This document shows, in pieces, positions 26,985-35,947 of a stretch of 64,000 bases of DNA. Where the stretch lies: assembly GCF_016735115.1 (NCBI RefSeq), contig NZ_JAERQJ010000007.1:1-64000 (forward strand), read 5' to 3'. The translations under genes and the position numbers were made by a program. Source of the DNA: Aquimarina mytili. GTDB lineage: Bacteria; Bacteroidota; Bacteroidia; Flavobacteriales; Flavobacteriaceae. A model generated the notes under the pieces. That model did not search any database. It saw only the letters and a program-made list of their open reading frames with translations, and was not told the origin of the DNA. The first letter of the stretch is position 1; each line of letters opens with the position of its first letter.

Positions 26985-27866
26985 TTATGATTTGCAATTT
27001 GCTAATACCAAATTCCTTATGGTTTTCTTTGAAGATAGTTCAGTAAAAGTAAAATCAATATAGTAGGTATATTTGTTCTTTACCTTTGGAGTAGCCTTAG
27101 AGGCTTTTAATCGAATTTGGTAATCATCGTTTTGGTATGTTTCTGTCCAAAAACTACCCGGTTTTCGCACTTTGGACCTTGGATTTTTAATTGGGATTAC
27201 ATATTTAGTGGTGTTTTTACCTAGCTGTAGAATTCCATTTTGATTATCCTTAAAACGCCCAAAGTATAACTTCTTATAAGGAGTGTTTATGGCATTTACC
27301 ATAAATAAACAATCACATGCATTAATTTCTTCCCACGTAAAACTTAGATCCCTTATCGTGAATCTTGCTACATGTTTTGGGTCTTTTATTTTAGGCGAAT
27401 TCTGATTTGAGATGTTGGGCTTTTCAACGGTTTCAAAAATTACTTTGGTGGTTTTAAAAATTTCTCCATCCATCTTTATATCTGATGTTTTGATAATGGT
27501 GGTAAGAGTATCAATTTTAGATTCAAAAGTTACTTTTGTTTTAACGGTTTTAACTGAATCAGAAATAACAACAAAAGGTTCGATAAGCTCTACTTTTTTG
27601 ACTACGGCGCTATCCTCAAGAAATATTCTGTCTTGACCTGTTTCTATTATGAAATCTGGATATGCTTTTGTTAAGGTTTTTTGATCAATATACTGTTGAA
27701 GTTTTTGTGTGATTAATATAGAGTAGGCATCTTCTTTAGAAATAGAAGTGATTTCATCCACTATTTCTGAAGCTTCATTTTCTTTCATATCGATTTCTCT
27801 CGAAGGATTTTTTGAGCATCCCAGAAATATGATGATAAGTATGCTATAGACAAGCTTTAGCTTCAT
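26985..27866 (-). CDS. Uncharacterised lipoprotein
   Basis: This 293-residue protein has a lipoprotein signal with the lipobox IFLGC near residue 17. The rest is rich in beta strand, Thr and Lys, with no recognised domain. Its start overlaps the stop of the upstream membrane protein by four bases, so the two are translated together and may work together at the envelope. Confidence 0.85.
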   Translation of the reverse strand: MKLKLVYSILIIIFLGCSKNPSREIDMKENEASEIVDEITSISKEDAYSILITQKLQQYIDQKTLTKAYPDFIIETGQDRIFLEDSAVVKKVELIEPFVVISDSVKTVKTKVTFESKIDTLTTIIKTSDIKMDGEIFKTTKVIFETVEKPNISNQNSPKIKDPKHVARFTIRDLSFTWEEINACDCLFMVNAINTPYKKLYFGRFKDNQNGILQLGKNTTKYVIPIKNPRSKVRKPGSFWTETYQNDDYQIRLKASKATPKVKNKYTYYIDFTFTELSSKKTIRNLVLANCKS

Positions 27867-28768
27867 GATTTTACTCTAAATTTTAATTTAACAATTTGTC
27901 CTTTCGATTTTCTTGATTCGATAATTTCGATATTTTTAAGGTTTTTAGTTGGTGTTGTTAATGTATTAATGAAATTTTCTTTAGTGTATATTTCAATTCC
28001 TAATCCATAGGGAAGCACTTGAAAAATAGTGACATCATCAGAAATCATTTTTGATAATTCTTTTCTTCTTTTTTTCCAGTCTTCAACTTTGCCATTAGCA
28101 TAATAATGTAGCATCAAAGCATAATCATCGGTTTGAATTTTCAAATGCTCATTTGTTTTGGAAGAAGCAATGCGATAGATGGTATCTGTTTTGTGGTAAG
28201 GTGATTGTACTACAAAATGAATATAATCATCAGAGGTTTTCCAAGAAAAGCATCCAGTGCTATCACTTTTTATTCTAAAAGGAGATTCTTTATCATTTAG
28301 AATAGTAATATCGATTGGCACCCTTGTAATAGGCTGATTTCTATCTTGATCAATAAAGCAAAAGCTAAAGCTGTGCTTTACTGGGATAATAAAGTATGCA
28401 ATTAACAATACTAAAGAGCCAATGGATATAAACCAAAGCCATTTGGGGATTTCATAACTCCTCTTGGCGGGAGAAGAGTTGGTGTGCTTGACCTTGAAAT
28501 CATTCCAATTGGTATACCCGCAATATTGGGATAGTATATTCAAAATATCGATTCGCGGTAATTTTTCTGAAGAATTTTTAAAATAACTGTAAAACGATTT
28601 TTCACTAATACTGGCTTTAGTCTCTTTTTGTAAATCTTCCTGAAACGTAATAATATCTTGTCCTTTCCATTCAGAAATATCAAAACTTGAAGCAGCATTA
28701 TGTTTTAAAAACCGTTGGGTAACAGCCTTTTTAAGTAAATCGAATTGTATTTTGTCTTCAGGAGTAAT
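27863..28768 (-). CDS. Membrane protein with cytoplasmic helical N-domain, apparently starting at ATT
   Basis: A TTG at 28543 would give 226 residues, but the same frame runs open for 75 more codons upstream, to a TAA. This stretch looks fully protein-like: DKIQFDLLKKAV, ISEWKGQDIITFQEDLQ, ISEKSFYSYFKNSSEKLPR and NILSQYCGYTNWNDFK, a pattern I recall from N-terminal domains of flavobacterial membrane proteins. It contains no ATG, GTG or TTG before 28543. An ATT at 28766-28768 stands where a start would be expected. One transmembrane helix (LWFISIGSLVLLIAYFII) separates this domain from a periplasmic beta-rich part. Function unknown. Confidence 0.7.
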   Translation of the reverse strand: MTPEDKIQFDLLKKAVTQRFLKHNAASSFDISEWKGQDIITFQEDLQKETKASISEKSFYSYFKNSSEKLPRIDILNILSQYCGYTNWNDFKVKHTNSSPAKRSYEIPKWLWFISIGSLVLLIAYFIIPVKHSFSFCFIDQDRNQPITRVPIDITILNDKESPFRIKSDSTGCFSWKTSDDYIHFVVQSPYHKTDTIYRIASSKTNEHLKIQTDDYALMLHYYANGKVEDWKKRRKELSKMISDDVTIFQVLPYGLGIEIYTKENFINTLTTPTKNLKNIEIIESRKSKGQIVKLKFRVKS

Positions 28769-28794
28769 GGTTATATATCTTTAATAATGAGTTG

Positions 28795-28831
28795 TTTGTA
28801 ATTTGTAAAATAGTTTACAATGAGTTTACAA
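28795..28831. promoter_or_regulatory. Cluster of four inverted half-sites between divergent genes
   Basis: TTTGTAA (28795-28801) and TTGTAAA (28803-28809) are followed by TTTACAA (28814-28820) and TTTACAA (28825-28831). The middle pair forms a perfect 7-base inverted repeat with a four-base spacer. The cluster lies in the shared upstream region of the membrane protein gene and the DUF4349 gene and looks like an operator. Confidence 0.5.
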
Positions 28832-28902
28832 AAGTTATACCATCAAAAAAACGCGTCTCTCAATAGGTTTGCTTTCATATTAACAAGATAAAAATAATAA
28901 AG

Positions 28903-29745
28903 ATGAAATCGAACAAATTAAATGGTATAAAAGAAATATTACTGATAGGAACATTGATATTGAGTTTTTCTTGCTCCAAACAAGCGAATACATCTGAAAT
29001 GTTGATGCTGGATGAAACAGGTGAAACCCCAAGCTTAAATACGTACGAAGCTAAACGTACAGAACCTCAAGAAAGAGAACATAGTAATACGACTATTAAA
29101 ATCATAAAAAATGCTACCTCAAGGATGAAGGTTAAAAGTGTTGAAGAGGCAACTTGGCAGGCTAAGCAAATTGCAGCAGAGTACCAGGGGTATGTTTCTG
29201 ATGAGCGCTACACAAATACCAATCATACTAAAGAAAATCGATTTACAATAAGGGTGCCTCAGAAACATTTTGATACTGTATTTGAAAAAATATGCAAAAC
29301 CGCAGAATTTGTAGAGCATAAAAATATATCTACAATTGATGTCACCGAAGAGTACGTTGATTTGAATGCCCGATTAAAAACTAAACTCGAAGTAAAACAA
29401 CGATATGAAACTATCTTGCGCACTAAGGCTAAAAATGTTGAAGATATTTTAGCCACAGAAGAAAAATTGAAAGATTTACAAGAAGAGATTGAATCTGCTC
29501 AGGGGCGATTGAACCATTTAAGTTCTCGAGTTGTTTTTAGTACAATTCAGCTAGATGTATACGAACTTGTTATTCCTAAGGAAGAACCAGAACAATACAC
29601 ACCAGGTTTTTTAGATAAAGCAAAAGTTGGATTATCTTTTGGGTGGTCTTTGATTCAAAATTTTGCACTTATTTTGTTCTACATCTGGCCATTCCTCGTA
29701 TTAGGGCTGTTAATTTTTGTGTATTTTAAATGGATACGAAAGTGA
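28903..29745 (+). CDS. DUF4349 domain lipoprotein
   Basis: A 280-residue envelope protein. The signal peptide ends in LSFSC, a good lipobox. The DUF4349 region (about 62-270) begins IKNATSRMKVKSVEEA, contains a long coiled coil (about 150-205) and ends with a membrane helix (about 248-272, LILFYIWPFLVLGLLIFVYF) and a short basic tail. DUF4349 proteins are widespread but have no established function. Confidence 0.9.
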   Translation: MKSNKLNGIKEILLIGTLILSFSCSKQANTSEMLMLDETGETPSLNTYEAKRTEPQEREHSNTTIKIIKNATSRMKVKSVEEATWQAKQIAAEYQGYVSDERYTNTNHTKENRFTIRVPQKHFDTVFEKICKTAEFVEHKNISTIDVTEEYVDLNARLKTKLEVKQRYETILRTKAKNVEDILATEEKLKDLQEEIESAQGRLNHLSSRVVFSTIQLDVYELVIPKEEPEQYTPGFLDKAKVGLSFGWSLIQNFALILFYIWPFLVLGLLIFVYFKWIRK

Positions 29746-29769
29746 AAATAATGAATTAGGCGTGCTGCA

Positions 29770-30396
29770 ATGGTACGCTTAATTTTGTATTTTGCGCAGG
29801 TGAAGCAGATACTTGCAAGATATATACCCGAACGTGCTGTAGAACCTGCATTTGACTTAATAGTTAAATGTAATGTACATCTTAAGATAGTTAATGAACG
29901 AGTTACACGTCATGGTGATTATAGAAAAACTGCAGATGGGAGACATCAGATTACGGTTAATGCTTCACTTAATAAATATCGGTTTCTTATTACATTAATT
30001 CATGAGATTGCACATTTAGTTGCTTTTGAAAAATATGGGAGATATATAAAACCCCATGGGATAGAATGGAAAAGAACTTTTCAGCAATTGATGCTGCCAT
30101 ATATTAATCCAGAAGTTTTTCCTTCTAAATTATTGCCGGTTATTGCTCATCATTTTAAAAACCCCAGAGCAAGCAGTGATACTGATGAAAAATTGTCTTT
30201 AGTACTTAAACAATATGACCCTGCAAATGATAAAAATTATATCTTTGAATTGCCTTTAGGTAGCACATTTAGGCTGTATAATGGAAAGATTTTTAAAAAA
30301 GGTAATAAAAAAGTAAAAAGGTACGAATGTGTCGAGGTAAGTACAGGAAGAACCTATCTTTTTAATCCTAATGCCGAGGTCGAATTATTGAATTAA
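29770..30396 (+). CDS. SprT-like zinc metalloprotease-fold protein
   Basis: This 208-residue protein has the SprT motif HEIAHLVAFEKYGR (HExxH) and a likely third zinc ligand in PHGIEWK. The family includes Spartan-like DNA-protein crosslink proteases, but the role of bacterial SprT proteins is poorly defined. The C-terminal third has only one Cys, so the zinc ribbon of some family members appears absent. manC starts 2 bases after its stop. Confidence 0.9.
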   Translation: MVRLILYFAQVKQILARYIPERAVEPAFDLIVKCNVHLKIVNERVTRHGDYRKTADGRHQITVNASLNKYRFLITLIHEIAHLVAFEKYGRYIKPHGIEWKRTFQQLMLPYINPEVFPSKLLPVIAHHFKNPRASSDTDEKLSLVLKQYDPANDKNYIFELPLGSTFRLYNGKIFKKGNKKVKRYECVEVSTGRTYLFNPNAEVELLN

Positions 30397-30398
30397 TT

Positions 30399-31475
30399 AT
30401 GAATAAAAATTATTATGCCATATTAATGGCAGGTGGAGTTGGGTCTAGATTTTGGCCAGTAAGCACTTCTGATTTTCCGAAGCAGTTTCATGATATGTTA
30501 GGAACAGGGCAGACTTTAATACAATGCACGTTTTCTCGTTTATCAAAAATAATTCCTAAAGAAAATATATTTATACTTACTAATGAAAGGTATAATGATT
30601 TAGTTCTTCATCAATTACCAGAGGTTGAACAAAGACAAGTGGTTACTGAACCTGCAATGCGTAACACTGCCCCATGTATTTTATATGCGGCAATGAAAAT
30701 TCAAAAAGAAAACCCGGATGCAGTAATGGTTGTTGCACCAAGTGATCACTGGATCGAAGATGAGCATGCTTTTGTTGAAAATTTACAACAAAGTTTTAAA
30801 GCTTGTTCTCAAGACAATATTTTAATGACTCTTGGAATCCAACCCACATTTCCGAATACAGGATATGGGTACATAAAATATCAGAAAGGGGAGAACGCAA
30901 TTAAAAAAGTAACTCAGTTCACTGAAAAACCAGATTATAAAAAGGCTAAAGAATTTTTAAGTGATGGTACGTATTTATGGAATGCAGGAATCTTCATTTG
31001 GAGTGTAAATAGTATTGTAAATGCCTTTGCAGAATTCCAGGAAGAAATGACCGCATTATTCAAAAAAGGACTGGATACGTATAATACTAAAGAAGAAAAA
31101 GCTTTTATACAAGCAAATTATGCATTGGCAGAAAATATTTCCATAGATTATGCTATTTTAGAGAATGCTGAGAATGTTTACGTACTTCCAGCAACATTTG
31201 ACTGGAATGATTTGGGTACATGGGGGTCGTTATATGATAAGCTGGATAAAACAGAATCTAATAATGCTGTGGTTAATGCCCGGGTTCTATTACAGGAAGC
31301 ATCGGGTAATATGATCAGAACTTCTAAAGATAAAATTGTAGTTGTTGATGGATTAGAAGATTATATTATAGTGGATAAAGAAGAAGTGCTTTTGATTTAT
31401 CCGAAAAAGAAGGAACAAGACATCAAAGAAGTACTTAAAAAAGTGAAAGAAACATACGGAGAAAAATACGGATAA
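30399..31475 (+). CDS. manC: Mannose-1-phosphate guanylyltransferase
   Basis: It makes GDP-mannose from mannose-1-phosphate and GTP, for glycans and GDP-fucose. The nucleotidyltransferase signature is MAGGVGSRFWPVSTSDFPKQF, followed by VVAPSDHWIED, FTEKPDYKKA, WNAGIFIW and FDWNDLGTWGSLYD. The length of 358 residues is that of the monofunctional enzyme without a phosphomannose isomerase domain. It is tightly packed between the SprT-like gene and the DUF389 gene. Confidence 0.95.
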   Translation: MNKNYYAILMAGGVGSRFWPVSTSDFPKQFHDMLGTGQTLIQCTFSRLSKIIPKENIFILTNERYNDLVLHQLPEVEQRQVVTEPAMRNTAPCILYAAMKIQKENPDAVMVVAPSDHWIEDEHAFVENLQQSFKACSQDNILMTLGIQPTFPNTGYGYIKYQKGENAIKKVTQFTEKPDYKKAKEFLSDGTYLWNAGIFIWSVNSIVNAFAEFQEEMTALFKKGLDTYNTKEEKAFIQANYALAENISIDYAILENAENVYVLPATFDWNDLGTWGSLYDKLDKTESNNAVVNARVLLQEASGNMIRTSKDKIVVVDGLEDYIIVDKEEVLLIYPKKKEQDIKEVLKKVKETYGEKYG

Positions 31476-31480
31476 AACCA

Positions 31481-32923
31481 ATGGAAGAAAATACGAATCA
31501 ACCCATTTCTCAGGAAGAGGTATCTGAGACTGTAAAAAGAGATGCGAAAGGTCTATTTGCAAGTATAAGCAAGTTTCTTAGAGAGTTATTAAATATTAGA
31601 ACAGAAACAGATAAAGATCAAACCATTGAGGATGTAAAAAATGATATCCCTTTTAAGGGGCATACTGCCTGGATTCTTGTTTTCTCGGTTTTTGTTGCAT
31701 CAATTGGGCTTAATGTAAGTTCTACCGCTGTGGTGATAGGTGCGATGTTAATTTCACCATTAATGGGGCCTATTGTTGGGGTTGGACTAGCTATTGCAAT
31801 TAATGATATTGATACCTTAAGAAGATCGTTGGTTAACTTAGGGGTTATGGTTGGGCTTAGTGTAATAGCAGCGACGTTATACTTTTGGGCTTCTCCTTTA
31901 ACAGAATTAACTCCAGAACTTGAAGCGAGAACAGCACCAACTATTCTTGATGTACTCGTGGCAGTATTTGGTGGTTTGGCGCTCATTGTGGCCAAATCCA
32001 AAAAAGGTACGATGCCTAACGCAATTGCAGGAGTAGCAATTGCTACCGCATTAATGCCGCCGTTGTGTACAGTAGGGTATGGTATTGCAGTATGGGAACC
32101 CGATTTTTTCCTTGGTGCATTGTACTTATTTAGTATAAATGCCATTTTTATTGCGCTTTCTACCTTTATTGTGGCAAAATTATTACGTTTTCCAATGCTT
32201 AGATATGCTAATTCAGCAAAAAGAAAACGCACAGCGCAATTAGCGTCTTTGCTAGCAGTCTTGGCAATGATACCTGCGAGTTATACATTTTATACAACTT
32301 TACAAGAAAGTAATGCTGAACGTGATTATTCTCATTTTTTAGAGGATGAAATCAATACAAATGAGAATCTGTATCTACGCAAAGATTTCTATAATTATAA
32401 TGAAAAAACCATAAAACTATACTTTGATGGGGAGATCCCTGATGCTGTAGTGAGTGATCTTAAAAATGAAATCAAAAAATATAGTCATATAGGTGATTTC
32501 GAATTAAGTGTTAATGGAAATAAAGCACGAGGATTGGACCAAGTATCCAAAGCTTATGATAGAGCAATAGTTGAGTTGGATAGAATTGAAAAAGAGAATG
32601 ACAAACTCTTAGATGAAATAGAAGATCTTAAAATACAAATCGCCGGATTAGAAACCAACCTTAGAGAAGCCAATAAAGTGGTTCCAGTAGAAGTTTTACC
32701 TTATTTTAGTATTTCTAAAGATGCAAAAATTCGTTTTCCAGATTTGGCAGAGTTAGGATATGGTGAGGTATTACGATCTAATTTCTTAAAAGTAGACACC
32801 GTAAAAGTAATTTTTCCTAAATGGAAATTTCAGGTATCTGATAGCTTAAATAATATTAGAGTCAATTCACTGCAAGAATGGATCACTAAGGAAATGAAGG
32901 CGGATACGTTGTATGTAGAGTAA
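31481..32923 (+). CDS. DUF389 family membrane protein
   Basis: A 480-residue protein. Residues 55-265 contain six or so membrane helices with the DUF389 motifs LNVSSTAVVIGAMLISPLMGPI and NAIAGVAIATALMPPLCTVG. A soluble C-terminal part follows, with a coiled coil (about 345-400) and a compact domain (about 408-480). A second, diverged copy of this last domain lies about 1 kb downstream in the mosaic pseudogene. The molecular function of DUF389 proteins is not established. Confidence 0.92.
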   Translation: MEENTNQPISQEEVSETVKRDAKGLFASISKFLRELLNIRTETDKDQTIEDVKNDIPFKGHTAWILVFSVFVASIGLNVSSTAVVIGAMLISPLMGPIVGVGLAIAINDIDTLRRSLVNLGVMVGLSVIAATLYFWASPLTELTPELEARTAPTILDVLVAVFGGLALIVAKSKKGTMPNAIAGVAIATALMPPLCTVGYGIAVWEPDFFLGALYLFSINAIFIALSTFIVAKLLRFPMLRYANSAKRKRTAQLASLLAVLAMIPASYTFYTTLQESNAERDYSHFLEDEINTNENLYLRKDFYNYNEKTIKLYFDGEIPDAVVSDLKNEIKKYSHIGDFELSVNGNKARGLDQVSKAYDRAIVELDRIEKENDKLLDEIEDLKIQIAGLETNLREANKVVPVEVLPYFSISKDAKIRFPDLAELGYGEVLRSNFLKVDTVKVIFPKWKFQVSDSLNNIRVNSLQEWITKEMKADTLYVE

Positions 32924-32938
32924 AATGTTCTAGTGTAT

Positions 32939-33586
32939 ATGGGTGTCTATGGAAGTTTATATCCTCTAAATGTGAAAAAGCTGGAAGATAGAATCATTCC
33001 GGCAATGAAAACAGGAGATTTTTCTAGGTTACTACTAACGGATAATAAATATACGCCTTCTATTCTTGAAAATCCAGAATTATGGGTGGATAATGCTACG
33101 TATTTAGATCAAACATTTCAAAGTATTATACCAGAAGCATGTATTAGTGAAAAACTAAGAGTAAATCAAATGCAAGTATATGGTTATGAAAAGTACGTTG
33201 CATTTTTTGAGACCATTATTTCTTCCGAATGTATAGATGAGAATAACGAGTTTTACTATGGAAAAGATCGGCTAACGTTCATGTTTTCTGATAAAAATAA
33301 GAATGAGTATACATCAAAATCATATGCTTACGAAACCCTACTTAAACTCGACGGGCCATGTTTTTGGACTCATAATAGCGGAGGATATAGAGAAGGAATA
33401 CGAGGATGGATCGATACTTTTGAAGCTCAGTTACTACTTGAAGATTTAGATAGTGTGGTTTTAAATTCAGATTTTTATAAGAATCAAGACAAAAAAGAAG
33501 AATTTAGAAAATTTTTAGAAAATGTGGTGCGGTGTGGCTATGGGGTTTTGAACGGAGGTGATATTAGATTTGTGAAAATTAAATAA
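32939..33586 (+). CDS. Uncharacterised 215-residue protein
   Basis: No family was recognised with confidence. There is no signal peptide and no membrane helix. The start MGVYGSLYPLNVKKLED and the region KSYAYETLL suggest a soluble cytoplasmic protein, loosely like actinobacterial DUF7691 proteins, but this is only an impression. A GTG six bases upstream is an alternative start. It lies 15 bases after the DUF389 gene and just before the rearranged region, so it may be an accessory gene. Confidence 0.75.
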   Translation: MGVYGSLYPLNVKKLEDRIIPAMKTGDFSRLLLTDNKYTPSILENPELWVDNATYLDQTFQSIIPEACISEKLRVNQMQVYGYEKYVAFFETIISSECIDENNEFYYGKDRLTFMFSDKNKNEYTSKSYAYETLLKLDGPCFWTHNSGGYREGIRGWIDTFEAQLLLEDLDSVVLNSDFYKNQDKKEEFRKFLENVVRCGYGVLNGGDIRFVKIK

Positions 33587-33787
33587 TTGGTAAAATATTT
33601 AGAGTATGAGGTTAGAGCTTATGCGGGTTATCGAGTTAGATGATAAGATTCTATTTTCAAAAGTTCAATAAGTTTTAGGTATTTGTATATATTAAAAAGT
33701 CGAAAATAAATTTCTATCCATATATTTACGCCCTAATATCAATAACTGAGTACTTATATTCATAGTACAACGTTTTGCATTTCAAGT

Positions 33788-33897
33788 TTACAAAAAACCA
33801 AATCTAAATATGAAAGAACTACAATTTCCAGTCAAACTTGTCTTTAACATTACAACACTATCTAATGATTTTACAGCTAAAGATGTTAATGGTAAAA
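33788..33897 (+). repeat. 110-base direct repeat, left copy
   Basis: Nearly identical to 35838-35947, with differences only at 33830, 33837 and 33890. The two copies are exactly 2050 bases apart and flank the DUF389 remnant and the beta-helix gene. Confidence 0.92.
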
Positions 33898-34128
33898 ATA
33901 TTTCCTTATACAAGCATTGCTAAAGATTCAAAAATTCTTTTTCCAGATTTGAAAGAACTCGGTTGTGGAAAAGTATTACACTCTAATTTCTTAAAGGTAG
34001 ACACGGTTAAGGTACTCTTTCCAAAAAGGAAATTTCAGGTATCAGACAGTTTGGATGCGATTAGGGTAAATTCACTTAGCTAATGGATCACCAAGGAAAT
34101 GAAGGCGTATACGTTTTATGTAAAGTAA
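33788..34128 (+). pseudogene. Mosaic pseudogene: 5' end of the LURP-one gene joined to a diverged DUF389 3' end
   Basis: Bases 33788-33897 copy the 5' flank and first 29 codons of the LURP-one gene (35838-35947) with only three differences. Just after them, at about 33904, the sequence switches to a copy of the last 225 bases of the DUF389 gene (32699-32923), roughly 80 percent identical by eye. The switch also changes reading frame: the LURP frame stops soon after the joint. The DUF389 frame has an in-frame stop at 34081 where the intact gene has a Gln codon, then continues with a recognisable WITKEMK tail. No functional product is expected. Confidence 0.85.
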
Positions 34129-34227
34129 CTCATTAAGGAAATAATATTAATCTTGATTTCCTCAAAGAAACATTTTGTTTGGTTATTACATACACTTAAA
34201 AATCCTATTATTTATAAAATCATAAAC

Positions 34228-35754
34228 ATGAAAAGATATTTTTTACTTTTTTATTTTCCATTTTTAGCCTTTATGGCTTGTTCAGAAGAAGAAAACTTGC
34301 CAGAGGAAAACTTTGAAGATCTAAATGTTATTTATGCTTCAAAGGCTCCCTATTTTTTTAAAGCAAGTCCTGATTGTTCTATTAATCGTTTCCAAATTCA
34401 GAATCTAATTGATATTGCGTCAGATGAAAATAAGTTATTAGTTATTGAAAAAGATACGTATTGCATCGATAACACAATATATATACCTTCCAATATTGAA
34501 ATAGATTTTAGTGGTGCCACTATTGAAAGAATGATAAGTGCTTTAGATTCTGTGTATGGAACTGATACAGTTTTTGATATGCTCGCTAACAAGGATTTAG
34601 CCGGAAATTCTAATATCGTATTGAAGAATCTGAATATTGAAGGAAATTATTACAAAAAAGATGGTTCGGTACATGAAGACTGGACAATGCATGATGTACA
34701 TAGAAGATTTTCTGGAATTTTATTGAATAACTCAAGTGATGTTCGATTAGAAAAAATCACAATTACGGAAACAGTTAATGGAGAGCAACATGATATAAAA
34801 CCTGCTGCAGGTTTGTTTATCAATAATTGTGAAAACATAGTTTGTGAAAACGTTAATACCTATGATAATGTAGGGACCGGAGTTATTTTTAATGATTCGA
34901 ATTATATAACAATTAATAATAGCCGAACTGAAAATAATTTTGGTAGTGGGATAGGGTCATCTAATTCAAATTATTGCAATTATACCAATATCCAAAGCTC
35001 ATCTAATGGTTTAGAATATTATAGACAAAGAGATTTGGGTACTCAAAATTTGGGAGGATTTAGATATACAGGCATATCTGTAAATGGAATGTATAGTAAA
35101 GTAAATAATATAACCACTTCAAGATCTACTGGTTCAGGACTTAATATTGGTCATAAGAATAATCCATCAGATTTTGCTATCGTTGATAATATTCATTCTT
35201 ATGAAAATCTATTAGAAGGTATAACCGTTGTTGGTTCTAAACAGATCTTATTGTCCAATATTCATTTGGAAAAAAACGCAAGAAATAACCTTTATATTTA
35301 TAATGGAGCATCAAAAGTTCAGGTTACTAATGCGATTATTCATGGATATTATAATAGGAATAATATTGTCACAGGAGGTAATGGAATTAAAATTGCATCT
35401 GGAGGAGGTCACAGTATTGATAATTCTTTAATTTATGATAACTATAAACATGGGGTCGAGATTTTTAATGTTTCTGGAGGAGTTTCGATAGGATCTGGAA
35501 CTTATGTGTATAATAACGGAAGAAATACTTCGACAGGTACTGAATTTGCGGGAATACTATTGAATAACTCGCAAAATTGTTATATAAATGGAGCTAAAAT
35601 ATTTTGTGATCAACCACAAGGTTCTAAGACCCAGGACTATGGTGTTAGAGTTGACGTTGGCGGAAATCACAGTTTGATATATGCAGAGGTTTGGGGTAAC
35701 TTAGTTGAAGATATATATCAAGTAAATGCGTTTAATGTTAGAATAATTAATTAA
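34228..35754 (+). CDS. Right-handed beta-helix lipoprotein
   Basis: This 508-residue surface protein has the lipoprotein signal LAFMACSEEE. From about residue 100 on it shows repeated short strands separated by Asn-rich turns (NSSDVRLEKITI, NCENIVCENVNTYDN, NDSNYITINNS), the pattern of parallel beta-helix proteins related to pectate lyases and other polysaccharide-active enzymes. No lyase active site is obvious. It starts with a metal- or glycan-type head region (about 35-100). The frame reaches 34153, but the ATG at 34228 precedes the signal peptide. It lies between 110-base direct repeats, so it may have been inserted. Confidence 0.85.
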   Translation: MKRYFLLFYFPFLAFMACSEEENLPEENFEDLNVIYASKAPYFFKASPDCSINRFQIQNLIDIASDENKLLVIEKDTYCIDNTIYIPSNIEIDFSGATIERMISALDSVYGTDTVFDMLANKDLAGNSNIVLKNLNIEGNYYKKDGSVHEDWTMHDVHRRFSGILLNNSSDVRLEKITITETVNGEQHDIKPAAGLFINNCENIVCENVNTYDNVGTGVIFNDSNYITINNSRTENNFGSGIGSSNSNYCNYTNIQSSSNGLEYYRQRDLGTQNLGGFRYTGISVNGMYSKVNNITTSRSTGSGLNIGHKNNPSDFAIVDNIHSYENLLEGITVVGSKQILLSNIHLEKNARNNLYIYNGASKVQVTNAIIHGYYNRNNIVTGGNGIKIASGGGHSIDNSLIYDNYKHGVEIFNVSGGVSIGSGTYVYNNGRNTSTGTEFAGILLNNSQNCYINGAKIFCDQPQGSKTQDYGVRVDVGGNHSLIYAEVWGNLVEDIYQVNAFNVRIIN

Positions 35755-35837
35755 AAATAAAATAACCTCATATACTATAAGAGGCAATAATATAGTTACA
35801 CTAGAGGGCAATTATATTTTTATACAGTAATAAATCG

Positions 35838-35947
35838 TTACAAAAAACCAAATCTAAATATGAAAGAACTACAATTTCCGGTCAAATTTGTCTTTAACAT
35901 TACAACACTATCTAATGATTTTACAGCTAAAGATGTTAACGGTAAAA
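35838..35947 (+). repeat. 110-base direct repeat, right copy
   Basis: This copy contains the native 5' flank and first 29 codons of the LURP-one gene and is nearly identical to 33788-33897. Confidence 0.92.

Noticed and set aside
31618..32232. 204-codon minus-strand ORF inside the DUF389 gene
   Set aside because: It is the antisense shadow of a strong membrane protein; composition follows the reverse of hydrophobic codons.
33838..34083. 81-codon ORF as a real gene
   Set aside because: It is the misread joint of the mosaic pseudogene; its first residues come from an out-of-frame LURP-one segment.
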